A stretch of 64,000 bases of DNA from the NCBI RefSeq assembly GCF_000402035.1, contig NC_021295.1, forward strand, positions 1 through 64,000, written 5' to 3'. Each line of letters begins with the position of its first letter. Within the stretch, counting starts at the first letter, position 1. Under the pieces are notes generated by a model. The model was not told the origin of the DNA, did not search any database, and worked only from the letters and a program-made list of their open reading frames with translations. A program made the position numbers and the translations under genes. This document shows positions 54,123 through 62,226 of this stretch, piece by piece. The DNA comes from Caballeronia insecticola (GTDB lineage Bacteria; Pseudomonadota; Gammaproteobacteria; Burkholderiales; Burkholderiaceae).

Positions 54123-55390
54123 GACTTCGCTCCACCGTTGCTCTCGCCCTGTTCGGACGAGAACTCAATGGTGCCCGCGTGGGGTGCGACCTTGGCGCCT
54201 GGCCTGACGGCCGGAATGCCATCGATGATGACCTTGTCGTTCGCCGTGATGCCCGACTTGATGACGCGCAATCCGCCACGCAAGTCACCCACTTCGACTT
54301 TCTTGGGTGTTGCCACATCGTCTTTTCCGAGGACATAGACCATATGGTCCGTCTGGTCGGCCAGCACCGCGGCGTCCGGCACCAATAGCGCGGGCTTCGG
54401 AGCGGAAGTGGCCAGACGCACCCGCGCAAAGCCGCCGGGCGTCAGACTGAAATCTGCATTGGGGATCGTCGCTCGCGCGTGGATCGTTCCGCTCGATCGA
54501 TCAAGGGTGTTGTCGATAAAGTTGAGCGTTCCCTGCTTCTTGAAGGTGTCGTCACCCGTCGGCGAGATGTTCACCGCATCCGCCAGCGCGCCGGTTTGTC
54601 CCTCGCGCGTACGCTGGAAGGCCGCGAAGTCGTTCTCGCTCATATCGAAATCGAGGTAGATGGGGTCGAGCGAAACGATCGTGGCGAGCAAAGTCGTCGG
54701 ACTGCTGCCGGCACGACTGCCGGAAACGAGATTGCCGATCGACACGAGGTGAGTGCCCATGCGGCCGGTGAACGGGGCCACGATCTTGCAACGGCCCAGG
54801 TCGAACCTCGCGTCCCGAATCAGGGCTTTTGCGTTATCGACGGCGGCTTCCGCGGCGTGCTGTTCAGCTACCTTCTGATCGACGTTCTGCACGGTGCCGG
54901 CATCCGAACGTTGCAATTCCTGAGCGCGCGCGAGCTCGCGCGTGGCCAGGGCGGAGCGCGCATTCGCGGAAGCGAGTGCCGCAGTCGCCTCATTCAACTT
55001 GATCTCGTACGGTTCCGGATCGATCTCGAACAGAAGATCGCCCTTATGCACGATGTCGCCGTCCTTGAAGTGAATCTGCGTGAGCGTGCCCCCGACCTGA
55101 GCGCGCAGTTCGACACGATTGACAGCCGAAAACTGACCGAGAAACCCGAGCCGCCCTTCGATGTCCCGGGTCAGTGGAGCGCTGACCGCGACCGGCGTCG
55201 GTGGAAGCGCGGCAGCAGGCGCCGTTCCGGACTTGTGAAGGTGCCAGGCCGCCACGCCGACCGCGGCAATGACGGCGAGGGCGACGGCCTTGCCGACCCA
55301 GCGTGTTTTGCCTGGACGCGTCGTGCCGGGCTTTACCGAAACACCAGGGGCAGTGCTCCCTAGCTCGGCTTGGTCTAAACGGTCATTCAT
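54119..55390 (-). CDS. RND periplasmic membrane fusion protein (AcrA family)
   Basis: This 423-residue adaptor has an N-terminal TM anchor (about residues 33-50, KAVALAVIAAVGVAAW) rather than a lipobox, then the lipoyl/barrel-sandwich halves flanking a helical hairpin (RVELRAQVGGTLTQIHFKDGDIVHKGDLLFEIDPEPY, then APFTGRMGTHLVSIGNLV) and beta-barrel and membrane-proximal domains. It bridges pump and channel. First gene of the efflux operon, it diverges from the TetR gene at 55716, with a promoter/operator between. Confidence 0.94.
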   Translation of the reverse strand: MNDRLDQAELGSTAPGVSVKPGTTRPGKTRWVGKAVALAVIAAVGVAAWHLHKSGTAPAAALPPTPVAVSAPLTRDIEGRLGFLGQFSAVNRVELRAQVGGTLTQIHFKDGDIVHKGDLLFEIDPEPYEIKLNEATAALASANARSALATRELARAQELQRSDAGTVQNVDQKVAEQHAAEAAVDNAKALIRDARFDLGRCKIVAPFTGRMGTHLVSIGNLVSGSRAGSSPTTLLATIVSLDPIYLDFDMSENDFAAFQRTREGQTGALADAVNISPTGDDTFKKQGTLNFIDNTLDRSSGTIHARATIPNADFSLTPGGFARVRLATSAPKPALLVPDAAVLADQTDHMVYVLGKDDVATPKKVEVGDLRGGLRVIKSGITANDKVIIDGIPAVRPGAKVAPHAGTIEFSSEQGESNGGAKS

Positions 55391-55472
55391 AGCAATCCCA
55401 ATGAAGTGAACAGGCTGGTAACGATGAAGGTGTCGGCCGAGTCTGTTTAGATGATCAATATTTACTATCCGG

Positions 55473-55505
55473 CTGGAAGATAATATGTATAATCCAGAAT
55501 GTCAA
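55473..55505 (-). promoter_or_regulatory. Efflux operon promoter with overlapping dyad
   Basis: On the minus strand a perfect -35 TTGACA (55500-55505) is 17 bp from TATCTT (55477-55482). Spanning the spacer is an imperfect 25-bp dyad with CTGGA/TCCAG ends and inner ATA/TAT pairs (55473-55497). This is the usual place for a TetR-type operator. The rest of the 325-bp gap shows no gene. Confidence 0.6.
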
Positions 55506-55715
55506 GGCCAAAGAAGTTGCGGTACTGATGTTCGATCGAACGATCGGTAGCTGACTGGCCGAACCGCAGGACCTTGGCACGTGCTCGGCATCGGATAACT
55601 TCCAGAGAATCGCAGAGGCGATCCCGATGACCGGACGCGCAATCGATGCCATCTTCGGCACGCTTTGCGACTTCCGGCGAAAGACGTTTTCGTTGGAACA
55701 TCCAGGAGTAAGCGT

Positions 55716-56360
55716 ATGAGGAAATCCAAGTCTGAAACGGCGCAGACACGTCAGCGCATCGTGCGCGCGGCGGCGCTCGCGTTCAGAAGCAACGGCATTC
55801 ATGCCACGGGCGTGGCGGAAATCATGTCGGCCGCCGGTCTGACTCCGGGCGGCTTCTATCGCCACTTCGCCTCCAAGGAACACCTGATAGCAGAGGCCTG
55901 TGCCGCCGGGATCGAGTCGACCATCGATGCCATCGATGCGTCCGCGCAAGCGGGCGAGCAAGCGTTCATTGACCATTTCGAAGCCTACCTTTGGGACAAG
56001 AATCGCAGGAACACCTTGATCGAGTGTCCCTTGATCGCCATGGGCAGTGAACTGGTTCGAGCTGACATCGAAACCCGACGCGCGGCAACCCGTGGATACT
56101 GCGAGCTGATCGGTGTGATGGCGTCGGTCGGCGAGTCGGATGAAGGCTCTGCAATGTTCGCTTTCTCGGCGATGCTCGGCGCGCTTACCATCTCGCGGAT
56201 CGTCGATGACCCCGAACTCGCCGGGCGCATCCTCGACGAAACCAAGCGGCGCGTAGTCGGACTCTGGCCGATTGCGCCGGATGGCCAGGCGTGCACGGAT
56301 TCAAAGGATGGCGACGCGGAGAAGACTGCTCTCATCGGTGACATATCAACTCCCATGTGA
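55716..56360 (+). CDS. TetR-family repressor of the RND operon
   Basis: This 214-residue regulator has the TetR helix-turn-helix (AALAFRSNGIHATGVAEIMSAAGLTPGGFYRHFASKEHLI) and a C-terminal domain with ECPLIAMGSELVR. CAGGAG lies 8 bp before the ATG at 55716. Diverging from the membrane fusion gene with a dyad in that promoter, it most likely represses the pump. Its N-terminus is strikingly like the gene at 61533 (both start MRKSK) and similar to 43691. Confidence 0.92.
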   Translation: MRKSKSETAQTRQRIVRAAALAFRSNGIHATGVAEIMSAAGLTPGGFYRHFASKEHLIAEACAAGIESTIDAIDASAQAGEQAFIDHFEAYLWDKNRRNTLIECPLIAMGSELVRADIETRRAATRGYCELIGVMASVGESDEGSAMFAFSAMLGALTISRIVDDPELAGRILDETKRRVVGLWPIAPDGQACTDSKDGDAEKTALIGDISTPM

Positions 56361-56629
56361 TGGCCGAGACCGTTGTCGATGCGAGCACTGCCGGATCGAA
56401 GCAATGCCTTGCCATGTGCCACGGGTCATCAGAACGAAGATCGGTGATGACCTGAAGAATGGTCGTGTTTTTATTGTTGTCGACGACGTCCATCACGCGT
56501 CTGTACAAGCCTCTACCTACCTTTCGCCGTGTTTTGGAGGCATCGTTTCGGATTTCACCAATAATCCAGTTTGAGGAGAGGTCCGCGCAAGCAGATGACA
56601 TGAATTACGCCACATCCACACGCGCTTTC

Positions 56630-56850
56630 CAATTAGACGAAGGTATCGCTTCGAAGCATGCATAGCGCTCATCGAGCGCGCGCTTGCGCCCGCGACCATG
56701 AACTTCCGAAGCCTCTCGACCTGTCCGGATGCATCTGCATCCACTCGATCATTGCCTGAGGCTTTAGCGCGCATTGCGTTTCGTGAAAAAACTATAAGAT
56801 AAATGGTTGCGTCACACTACCGATCGGAGTCAGGAAGCTGTTCCCCAAAA
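56630..56850 (+). repeat. Diverged intergenic repeat, copy B
   Basis: Partner of the segment at 48462. Blocks CAATTAGAC-G-AAGGTATCGCTTC (56630), AAACTATA (56789) and CAGGAAGCTGTTCCCCA (56831) keep the same spacing. This copy lies directly before the HxlR gene, ending 47 bp ahead of its start codon. Confidence 0.7.
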
Positions 56851-56855
56851 ACCGG

Positions 56856-56878
56856 GTAAGTTGCGACGGGAAACTTAC
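56856..56878. promoter_or_regulatory. Candidate HxlR operator GTAAGTT-N9-AACTTAC
   Basis: GTAAGTT (56856-56862) and AACTTAC (56872-56878) are perfect 7-bp arms. The left part, CGGGTAAGTTGCG from 56853, is identical to 23102-23114 in the other HxlR gap. It ends 18 bp before the start codon at 56897, fitting autoregulation. Confidence 0.55.
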
Positions 56879-56896
56879 GGTAGTATCGATTCCATC

Positions 56897-57415
56897 ATGT
56901 ACAGAAAACGGCTCGATGGCATCGACAGCTCCGCCGCCCGGGCGCTGGACGAGGTAGGGGAGTGGTGGACGCTCCTGATTGTCCTGCAGTGCGAGCGGGG
57001 AAAGGCGCGATTCGACGAATTGCAGAGTTGTCTTGGTATTGCGCGAAATGTTCTGAGTTCTCGGCTGGAGCGCATGATCGAAATTGGCGTGCTCGAACGA
57101 TTTCCACTCAAGGAACGCGCGAACACATGCGGGTACCGACTCACTCCCAAGGGGATGGACCTTCGGCCGGTGCTGGTCGCGCTCACGAACTGGGGCGATA
57201 AGTGGCTTTTCCAGGGTGAAAATGCTGCCATCGAGATCGTCGATGCGCGTAATGGCGTGGCGATCCGATCGACGAAAGATCGAGGAACGGCCGCTGGCGA
57301 ATTCAAGTGCGCCGAAGAACCATCAGGCTCGAAACGTGAACCCACAGGGCCGGGCCGAATGCGCGGTGAGCCGCTGCATTCATTCGTCTCCGAAGAGGAA
57401 GGTGAGGGCGCTTAG
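56897..57415 (+). CDS. HxlR-family winged-helix regulator
   Basis: This 172-residue paralogue of the protein at 23388 shares MYRKR at the start, the EVGEWWTLLIV block, LGIARNVLSSRLERMIEIGVLER and the WGDKW helix. The N-terminal Cys of the other copy (residue 12) is Ser here, so Cys-based sensing at that position is lost, although a Cys follows at LQCERG. The C-terminal tail of about 55 residues is charged and disordered-looking. The start is set by similarity to the paralogue; the ribosome site is weak. No obvious target other than itself is adjacent. Confidence 0.88.
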   Translation: MYRKRLDGIDSSAARALDEVGEWWTLLIVLQCERGKARFDELQSCLGIARNVLSSRLERMIEIGVLERFPLKERANTCGYRLTPKGMDLRPVLVALTNWGDKWLFQGENAAIEIVDARNGVAIRSTKDRGTAAGEFKCAEEPSGSKREPTGPGRMRGEPLHSFVSEEEGEGA

Positions 57416-57563
57416 CGCTCACGAACCGGGTCTAGGACGCTCATGCACCTTGGACGGCAAGGCCTGGTTGGAGCGCAAACGACACGCTCGATTTATCGAG
57501 CCACGCTCCGAGCATTTCTTCGCGTGTCGAGGCCGCGGATAACCACGGCCTCGACGAAACCTG

Positions 57564-58721
57564 CTACAGAGCCTCAAGCACGGTTGCGATGCCCTGGCCG
57601 CCACCGATGCACTGCGTGGCGAGGGCTATTTTCTTCTTCTCGCGTGACAGTATCTGAGCGGCCTTTGCGGTAATTCGTGCTCCGCTCGCGCCCAGAGGAT
57701 GTCCCAACGCCAGCGCCCCGCCGTCCAGGTTGACCTTGGATGGGTCGAATCGAAGTTCACGCATGCACGCCAGAGCCTGGCTGCTGAACGCTTCATTGAT
57801 CTCAATAACGTCGACTTCGTCGATCGAAATGCCGGCGCGAGTCAGTGCCTTGCGCGTAGCGGGTACGGGGCCCATGCCCATGATTTCGGGCGACACGCCC
57901 GCCACCGCCGACGACCTCACGCGTGCTGTCACCTTGAGATTGTGTCTGCGCGCAAAGTCTTCCGAGGTGACCAGAAGGGCGGCGGCGCCGTCGGTCAGCG
58001 GCGAGGCCGTGCCTGCCGTAACCGTTCCATTCTCCCCGAACGCCGGCTTCAGCTTCGATAGCGCTTCCAGCGAGGTCTGAGAACGAATGCAGCCGTCGTT
58101 GCTGACGATGGTTCCGTCGTTCAGCACCACGGGAGCGATTTCGGACGCGAGCCGTCCGGATTCGAATGCAGCCGCAGCCTTCATGTGTGATTCGTACGCG
58201 AAGCGTTCCTGGTCTTCGCGGGAAACGCCAAAACGCGCTGCCACGTTTTCTGCGGTTGTTCCCATCGTCGTGTAGGCGTGAATCGGAACTTCCGCGTCTG
58301 GCTTGTCGAGACTGGCGAAGCGCGGATTGGGCAGGAAATTCAAACCGCCCTGAGGAACCATGGACATGCTCTCCACGCCGGCGATGATGAAGACCTCGCC
58401 CGAACCGATGGCAATCTGTCCTGCTGCCATGTGAATCGCATACATCGACGACCCGCAAAACCGGTTGATCGTCGCACCGGCGGTTTCGATTGGAAGGCCG
58501 GCCAGGAGGGCGGCGATGCGGGCGATATTGTTCCCTTGAGCACCCTCGGGATATGCGCAGCCCATCAGGACATCTTCGACGAGAGCGGGGTCGATATCCG
58601 TTTGCTTCAGCAGGGCCGAGATGGCCACGGCGGCGAGGTCGTCAGGACGAACCTCCCGGAGCGCGCCCTTTCGAGCGAAGGTAAAGGGAGTTCGAATGTA
58701 CCCTGCGATTACAGCATCCAT
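57564..58721 (-). CDS. Thiolase (acetyl-CoA acyltransferase)
   Basis: This 385-residue thiolase has the acyl-acceptor Cys in NRFCGSSMYAIHMAAGQI near residue 90, NEAF, the His in GGALALGHPLGASGAR, and the second Cys in CIGGGQG. All four catalytic elements are present. It cleaves 3-ketoacyl-CoA or condenses acetyl-CoA. It stands alone on the minus strand and lacks a partner hydratase/dehydrogenase nearby, so degradative versus biosynthetic role is unclear. Confidence 0.94.
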   Translation of the reverse strand: MDAVIAGYIRTPFTFARKGALREVRPDDLAAVAISALLKQTDIDPALVEDVLMGCAYPEGAQGNNIARIAALLAGLPIETAGATINRFCGSSMYAIHMAAGQIAIGSGEVFIIAGVESMSMVPQGGLNFLPNPRFASLDKPDAEVPIHAYTTMGTTAENVAARFGVSREDQERFAYESHMKAAAAFESGRLASEIAPVVLNDGTIVSNDGCIRSQTSLEALSKLKPAFGENGTVTAGTASPLTDGAAALLVTSEDFARRHNLKVTARVRSSAVAGVSPEIMGMGPVPATRKALTRAGISIDEVDVIEINEAFSSQALACMRELRFDPSKVNLDGGALALGHPLGASGARITAKAAQILSREKKKIALATQCIGGGQGIATVLEAL

Positions 58722-58806
58722 GCTTTTGCCCGCCGTTCAGATATGGGTTGATATGCCGTGGAGTATATGTGAAATCCAGATGGCCCGTGGAGCATCGGCG
58801 CGGTTG

Positions 58807-58848
58807 AAATTAAATTCTTGTTCAGGATGCTATTTTTGAATTTAGTTT
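58807..58848. promoter_or_regulatory. AT-rich inverted repeat between thiolase and CNB-flavoprotein
   Basis: AAATTAAATTC (58807-58817) and GAATTTAGTTT (58838-58848) are inverted repeats with one mismatch over 11 bp and a 20-nt spacer. TTTAGTTTA from the right arm recurs at 61457-61465 before the TetR gene. The dyad sits in the 262-bp divergent gap. Confidence 0.45.
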
Positions 58849-58983
58849 AAAAGACTGATGATATTGTCGTCCTGAGATACAGGCTGAGCGTTTGAGTTCA
58901 TACTATGCTTTTCTCGAATCGTTGCAGGTCGACATGGCGGCGAGCGACTTGACCGTGCGATGCCGCCTGCCCTGAGAGGACGA

Positions 58984-60837
58984 ATGGCTAATCAGCGATG
59001 GCTCCCCGGTCGTGATGAAGCGACCTCCCCGCTGCCGGCAACGCTGGAAGAGGCCGCCGCAATGTCTCTGCGCCTTCGGGGTGACGTCTCCAACATCATC
59101 TCGCAGCATAGTGCCGCGGAGATCGAGGCGATCGAATCCGACGCCGCATTCTCGCCACTGTCGAGCCGATTGCATCAAATGTTTCCGACCTTGTCGACGC
59201 GAGAGGTGGATCGGGCGCGTGCATTCGGCTCGGAAGCCAGATGGAGCGCGGGAGAAGAGTTGTTCAGGATGGGTCACCCGAGTCCGGGCTTGATCATCAT
59301 CCTCAAAGGGCTGGTGCGAGTTTCGAGAGGCGATGCGATAGGCCGTGTACACCGCGTCATCGAACAACATGCGGGCCATTTTCTGGGGGAGATAGCCCAG
59401 TTGTTCGGCCACCCTTGTCTCGGAGACGGCGTCGCAATCGAAGACACGGAAGGAATAGTCATTGCACCTGCGGAATTGCGTAGCCTTCTCGTCACGGAAG
59501 CGGAGATCGGCGAAAAGATTACCCGGGCATTGATCATCCGGCGGGCCGGGTTGATTGAGAACGGAAGCGGGCCGGTCCTGGTGGGCGACACCGCCGATGC
59601 CCGCATGATTTCTCTGCAAAGGCTGCTTCAGCGCAACGCCTATCCGCATACGGTTATCGATGCGCGCCTCGATCCAATTACAGTCGGTCTGCTGGAGCGT
59701 ATATCGGCGTCAAAGGCCGATTTTCCGATCGTGATCTGCCCCGATGGCACCGTTCTGCGCGCACCCGATGAAAACCAGGTGGCAACGAGGCTCGGATGGC
59801 TGCCCCGATTCGACGAGGAGTCCGTCTACGACGTGCTGATCGTAGGCGCCGGGCCTGCGGGACTGGCGGCCGCCGTGTATGCCGCCTCCGAGGGATTGTC
59901 CGTCGCCATCTTCGATAGTAGAGGACCCGGTGGGCAGGCAAGCGCCAGCGCACGTATAGAGAATTACCTTGGTTTCCCGACCGGCATCACGGGCCAGGCG
60001 CTCACTGGCAGGGCTTTCGTGCAGGCGCAGAAATTCGGCGTCCACATCAGCATTCCTTCGCAGGTCGACTACCTGCATTGCGACCGAACGCCTATCGCCA
60101 TCGAACTGGGGGACAAGACGATCGTCAAGGGACATACGATGGTCATTGCTTCCGGTGCAACGTATAGAAGGCCGGATCTTCAGGATCTGGACCGATTCAT
60201 TGGACGAGGTGTCTTCTACGGCACATCGCCTGTCGAAGCCAAGCTATGCAAGGGCGCGGACGTCGTCGTCATTGGGGGCGGCAATTCGGCGGGTCAGGGC
60301 GTCGTGTTTCTCGCGTCTCACGCCAATCACGTTCATCTGCTGGTTCGGTCGGGCGGCCTGGAGAAAAGCATGTCTCGCTATCTCATCGACCGGATTCGGC
60401 GACTGCCCAACGTCACCCTTCATGTCGAGACCGAGGTTACATGTCTCGGCGGAGACGAGGTTGGGTTGCGAACGGTTTCGTGCCGGTCTCGCAACGGAAA
60501 TATCTCCTTCGAGGTGAAGCATCTGTTCATGTTCACCGGGGCCGTTCCCAATACCGACTGGCTGAAGGGCTGCGGCGTTACGACCGATGACAAGGGTTTC
60601 GTTCTCACCGGATCACGCGCGCACCGGCGCCTGGACGATAACGATCAAATATTGGAAACGAGCGTCGAAGGTGTCTTCGCCATCGGCGATGTCCGCGCAG
60701 GATCCACGAAACGGGTAGCCGCCGGGGTCGGAGAGGGTGCGGCAGTCGTCTCGCAGATTCACACTGTTTTGCATGAGCGACAGCAGCTGGCACTGAATGC
60801 CGAACCGCCATCGGCACGTGGAGTCGGGTCGGGATGA
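58984..60837 (+). CDS. Cyclic-nucleotide-binding/thioredoxin-reductase-like fusion without CxxC
   Basis: This 617-residue protein has three parts. Residues about 65-185 form a CAP-family cNMP-binding domain (LFRMGHPSPGLIIILKGLVRV). Residues about 195-275 look like a thioredoxin/glutaredoxin-fold insert with no CxxC. Residues about 283-600 are TrxR-like, with FAD motif VGAGPAGLAAA, GGQASASARIENYLGFPTG and NADPH motif IGGGNSAGQG. The TrxR active-site disulfide is missing: around 408-417 the chain reads GRGVFYGTSP. It cannot act as an ordinary thioredoxin reductase, and a flavin reductase or signal-gated role is inferred. The ATG at 58984 has GAGAGGA upstream and is preferred over one 24 bp earlier. 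Confidence 0.88.
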   Translation: MANQRWLPGRDEATSPLPATLEEAAAMSLRLRGDVSNIISQHSAAEIEAIESDAAFSPLSSRLHQMFPTLSTREVDRARAFGSEARWSAGEELFRMGHPSPGLIIILKGLVRVSRGDAIGRVHRVIEQHAGHFLGEIAQLFGHPCLGDGVAIEDTEGIVIAPAELRSLLVTEAEIGEKITRALIIRRAGLIENGSGPVLVGDTADARMISLQRLLQRNAYPHTVIDARLDPITVGLLERISASKADFPIVICPDGTVLRAPDENQVATRLGWLPRFDEESVYDVLIVGAGPAGLAAAVYAASEGLSVAIFDSRGPGGQASASARIENYLGFPTGITGQALTGRAFVQAQKFGVHISIPSQVDYLHCDRTPIAIELGDKTIVKGHTMVIASGATYRRPDLQDLDRFIGRGVFYGTSPVEAKLCKGADVVVIGGGNSAGQGVVFLASHANHVHLLVRSGGLEKSMSRYLIDRIRRLPNVTLHVETEVTCLGGDEVGLRTVSCRSRNGNISFEVKHLFMFTGAVPNTDWLKGCGVTTDDKGFVLTGSRAHRRLDDNDQILETSVEGVFAIGDVRAGSTKRVAAGVGEGAAVVSQIHTVLHERQQLALNAEPPSARGVGSG

Positions 60838-61023
60838 TGCAGGCTCGGGCCACATCGGACAGATGGAAACGCATGCGCACGGAACCGTCGAGTATGCCCG
60901 ACCACGCAATATCGTCGGGATTCTGAGTATAATCCACAAAAGGACAAATTCGTTCTGCATGCGCACGTGCAGTCCGATCTTCCGCCGGCAATGGCACAGG
61001 ACTTCTGGTTGCGGTTAAATCTC

Positions 61024-61329
61024 ATGGAAAAGGCGCACGTCGAGTCGATTTGCAAAGCGCTGGCAAATCCAGTGCGACGACAGATCCTGAGTTGGCTGAA
61101 GGAACCCGAGGCGCACTTTGGCAATCAAGCGCTTGCTACCGAGTTGGGTGTCTCGGCATCGACCATCGACAAGCGTTGTGGACTTGCACAGTCCACGGTT
61201 TCCGCGCATTTGGCTGTGCTGCAGCGAGCGGGCCTGGTCACTACGCGAAAGATCAGCCAATCCGTTTTCTTCAAGAGAAACGAGGTGACGGTTCGCGCCT
61301 TTCTCAGACACATGCAAAGCGAGCTCTAG
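61024..61329 (+). CDS. ArsR-family winged-helix regulator
   Basis: This 101-residue protein has the ArsR core VESICKALANPVRRQILSWLKEPE and CGLAQSTVSAHLAVLQRAGLVTTRKISQSVFFKRNE. A CVC metal motif is absent, so it is not an arsenic sensor of the classical type. The start at 61024 is chosen from family length; in-frame codons at 60967 and 60991 are possible and no start has a clear ribosome site. It lies between the CNB-flavoprotein and a TetR gene. Confidence 0.82.
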   Translation: MEKAHVESICKALANPVRRQILSWLKEPEAHFGNQALATELGVSASTIDKRCGLAQSTVSAHLAVLQRAGLVTTRKISQSVFFKRNEVTVRAFLRHMQSEL

Positions 61330-61449
61330 CAGGAGCGGGCTGTCATGTCGTCGGTCGGATCAGTTCAATCCGGCACAATCGCCCTCAACCGGTGCCGGGA
61401 ATTTCCGCCCTTGCTCACCATAGTCATTTGAATCTCCCAACCTCGCAAG

Positions 61450-61480
61450 TTGACTTTTTAGTTTAGAAATGTTCTCTAAT
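61450..61480 (+). promoter_or_regulatory. TetR-gene promoter region with dyad
   Basis: TTGACT (61450-61455) is followed by TTTAGTTTA and the dyad TTAGA-N7-TCTAA (61463-61479). It lies 54 bp before the TetR gene at 61533. The -10 is imperfect (TCTAAT at 61475-61480, 19-bp spacing). The overlap suits autorepression. Confidence 0.45.
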
Positions 61481-61532
61481 CTGTGGTACCCTCAGAGCAC
61501 TTGAATCAGCTTCGAGTTGGAAGGAGTACCTC

Positions 61533-62168
61533 ATGAGAAAGTCAAAGGCAGAGAAGGCCGAGACTCGTAAGCACATCGTCGAAACCGCGTCGAGGATGTT
61601 CAAGGAGCGCGGCATCGGCGCGACCGGCGTGGGCGAGATCATGGTTGCCGCCGGATTGACGCATAGCGCGTTCTATCGGCACTTCTCCTCTAAAGAGGAA
61701 CTGGTCGCCGAGGCGAGTTCCTCGAGCATGGAAGTTTTCGTCGAGGCCGCACATACGGCGATGAAAGCCGGACCGCGCGCATTTGCGAAGTATCTCCAGA
61801 ACTATCTCAACTCTGAATATCGAAACGGCACGCTGGGCGGATGCCCTGTGGTTCAGATGGGCAGCGAACTGGCGCGAGAGGCGGAAGTGACGCGCCAGGG
61901 CGTTTCCAACGGATTGGAGCGACTGATCGAGTTCGCGTTGCATTCAACCGATGGTAGCGCGGATGCCGAGGCAGACGCGCTTTTCATGATGTCGGCCATC
62001 ATCGGCGCGATTTCCGTATCGCGTCTGGTAACCAACGCGGCGCTCTCCGCGCATGTCGTCGAGGTTGTTCGCGAGCGTCTTGCATATCGGCCCACGCGCC
62101 AGGTTGGCCAGGAATTGGCGAAAGCTCCGGCAGTTCGCAAAGCGCGCAAAGTTTCCGTGCAAGCCTAG
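61533..62168 (+). CDS. TetR-family transcriptional regulator
   Basis: This 211-residue regulator has the TetR DNA-binding domain (ASRMFKERGIGATGVGEIMVAAGLTHSAFYRHFSSKEELV) and a C-terminal domain with GGCPVVQMGSELAREAE. GGAAGGAG lies before the ATG. Closely similar in layout to the protein at 55716, including the MRKSK start. It is convergent with the MFS gene at 62227, a plausible target, and the shared TTTAGTTTA element hints at control of the 58722-58983 gap as well. Confidence 0.9.
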   Translation: MRKSKAEKAETRKHIVETASRMFKERGIGATGVGEIMVAAGLTHSAFYRHFSSKEELVAEASSSSMEVFVEAAHTAMKAGPRAFAKYLQNYLNSEYRNGTLGGCPVVQMGSELAREAEVTRQGVSNGLERLIEFALHSTDGSADAEADALFMMSAIIGAISVSRLVTNAALSAHVVEVVRERLAYRPTRQVGQELAKAPAVRKARKVSVQA

Positions 62169-62226
62169 GTTTCTGACCGTCAGACACGGACGTTCGGGCA
62201 CGCCCGGTCTGTATCAAACAGTGCTG

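Larger units (their letters stand above)
56361..56896. other. Intergenic region holding repeat copy B
   Basis: These 536 bp lie between the TetR gene and the second HxlR gene. No separate gene is supported. The region contains repeat copy B from 56630 and an HxlR-type dyad at 56856. Confidence 0.4.

Noticed and set aside
52956..54338. 460-codon plus-strand frame opposite the RND pump
   Set aside because: Antisense shadow; Arg/Asp/His-rich sequence without domain features.
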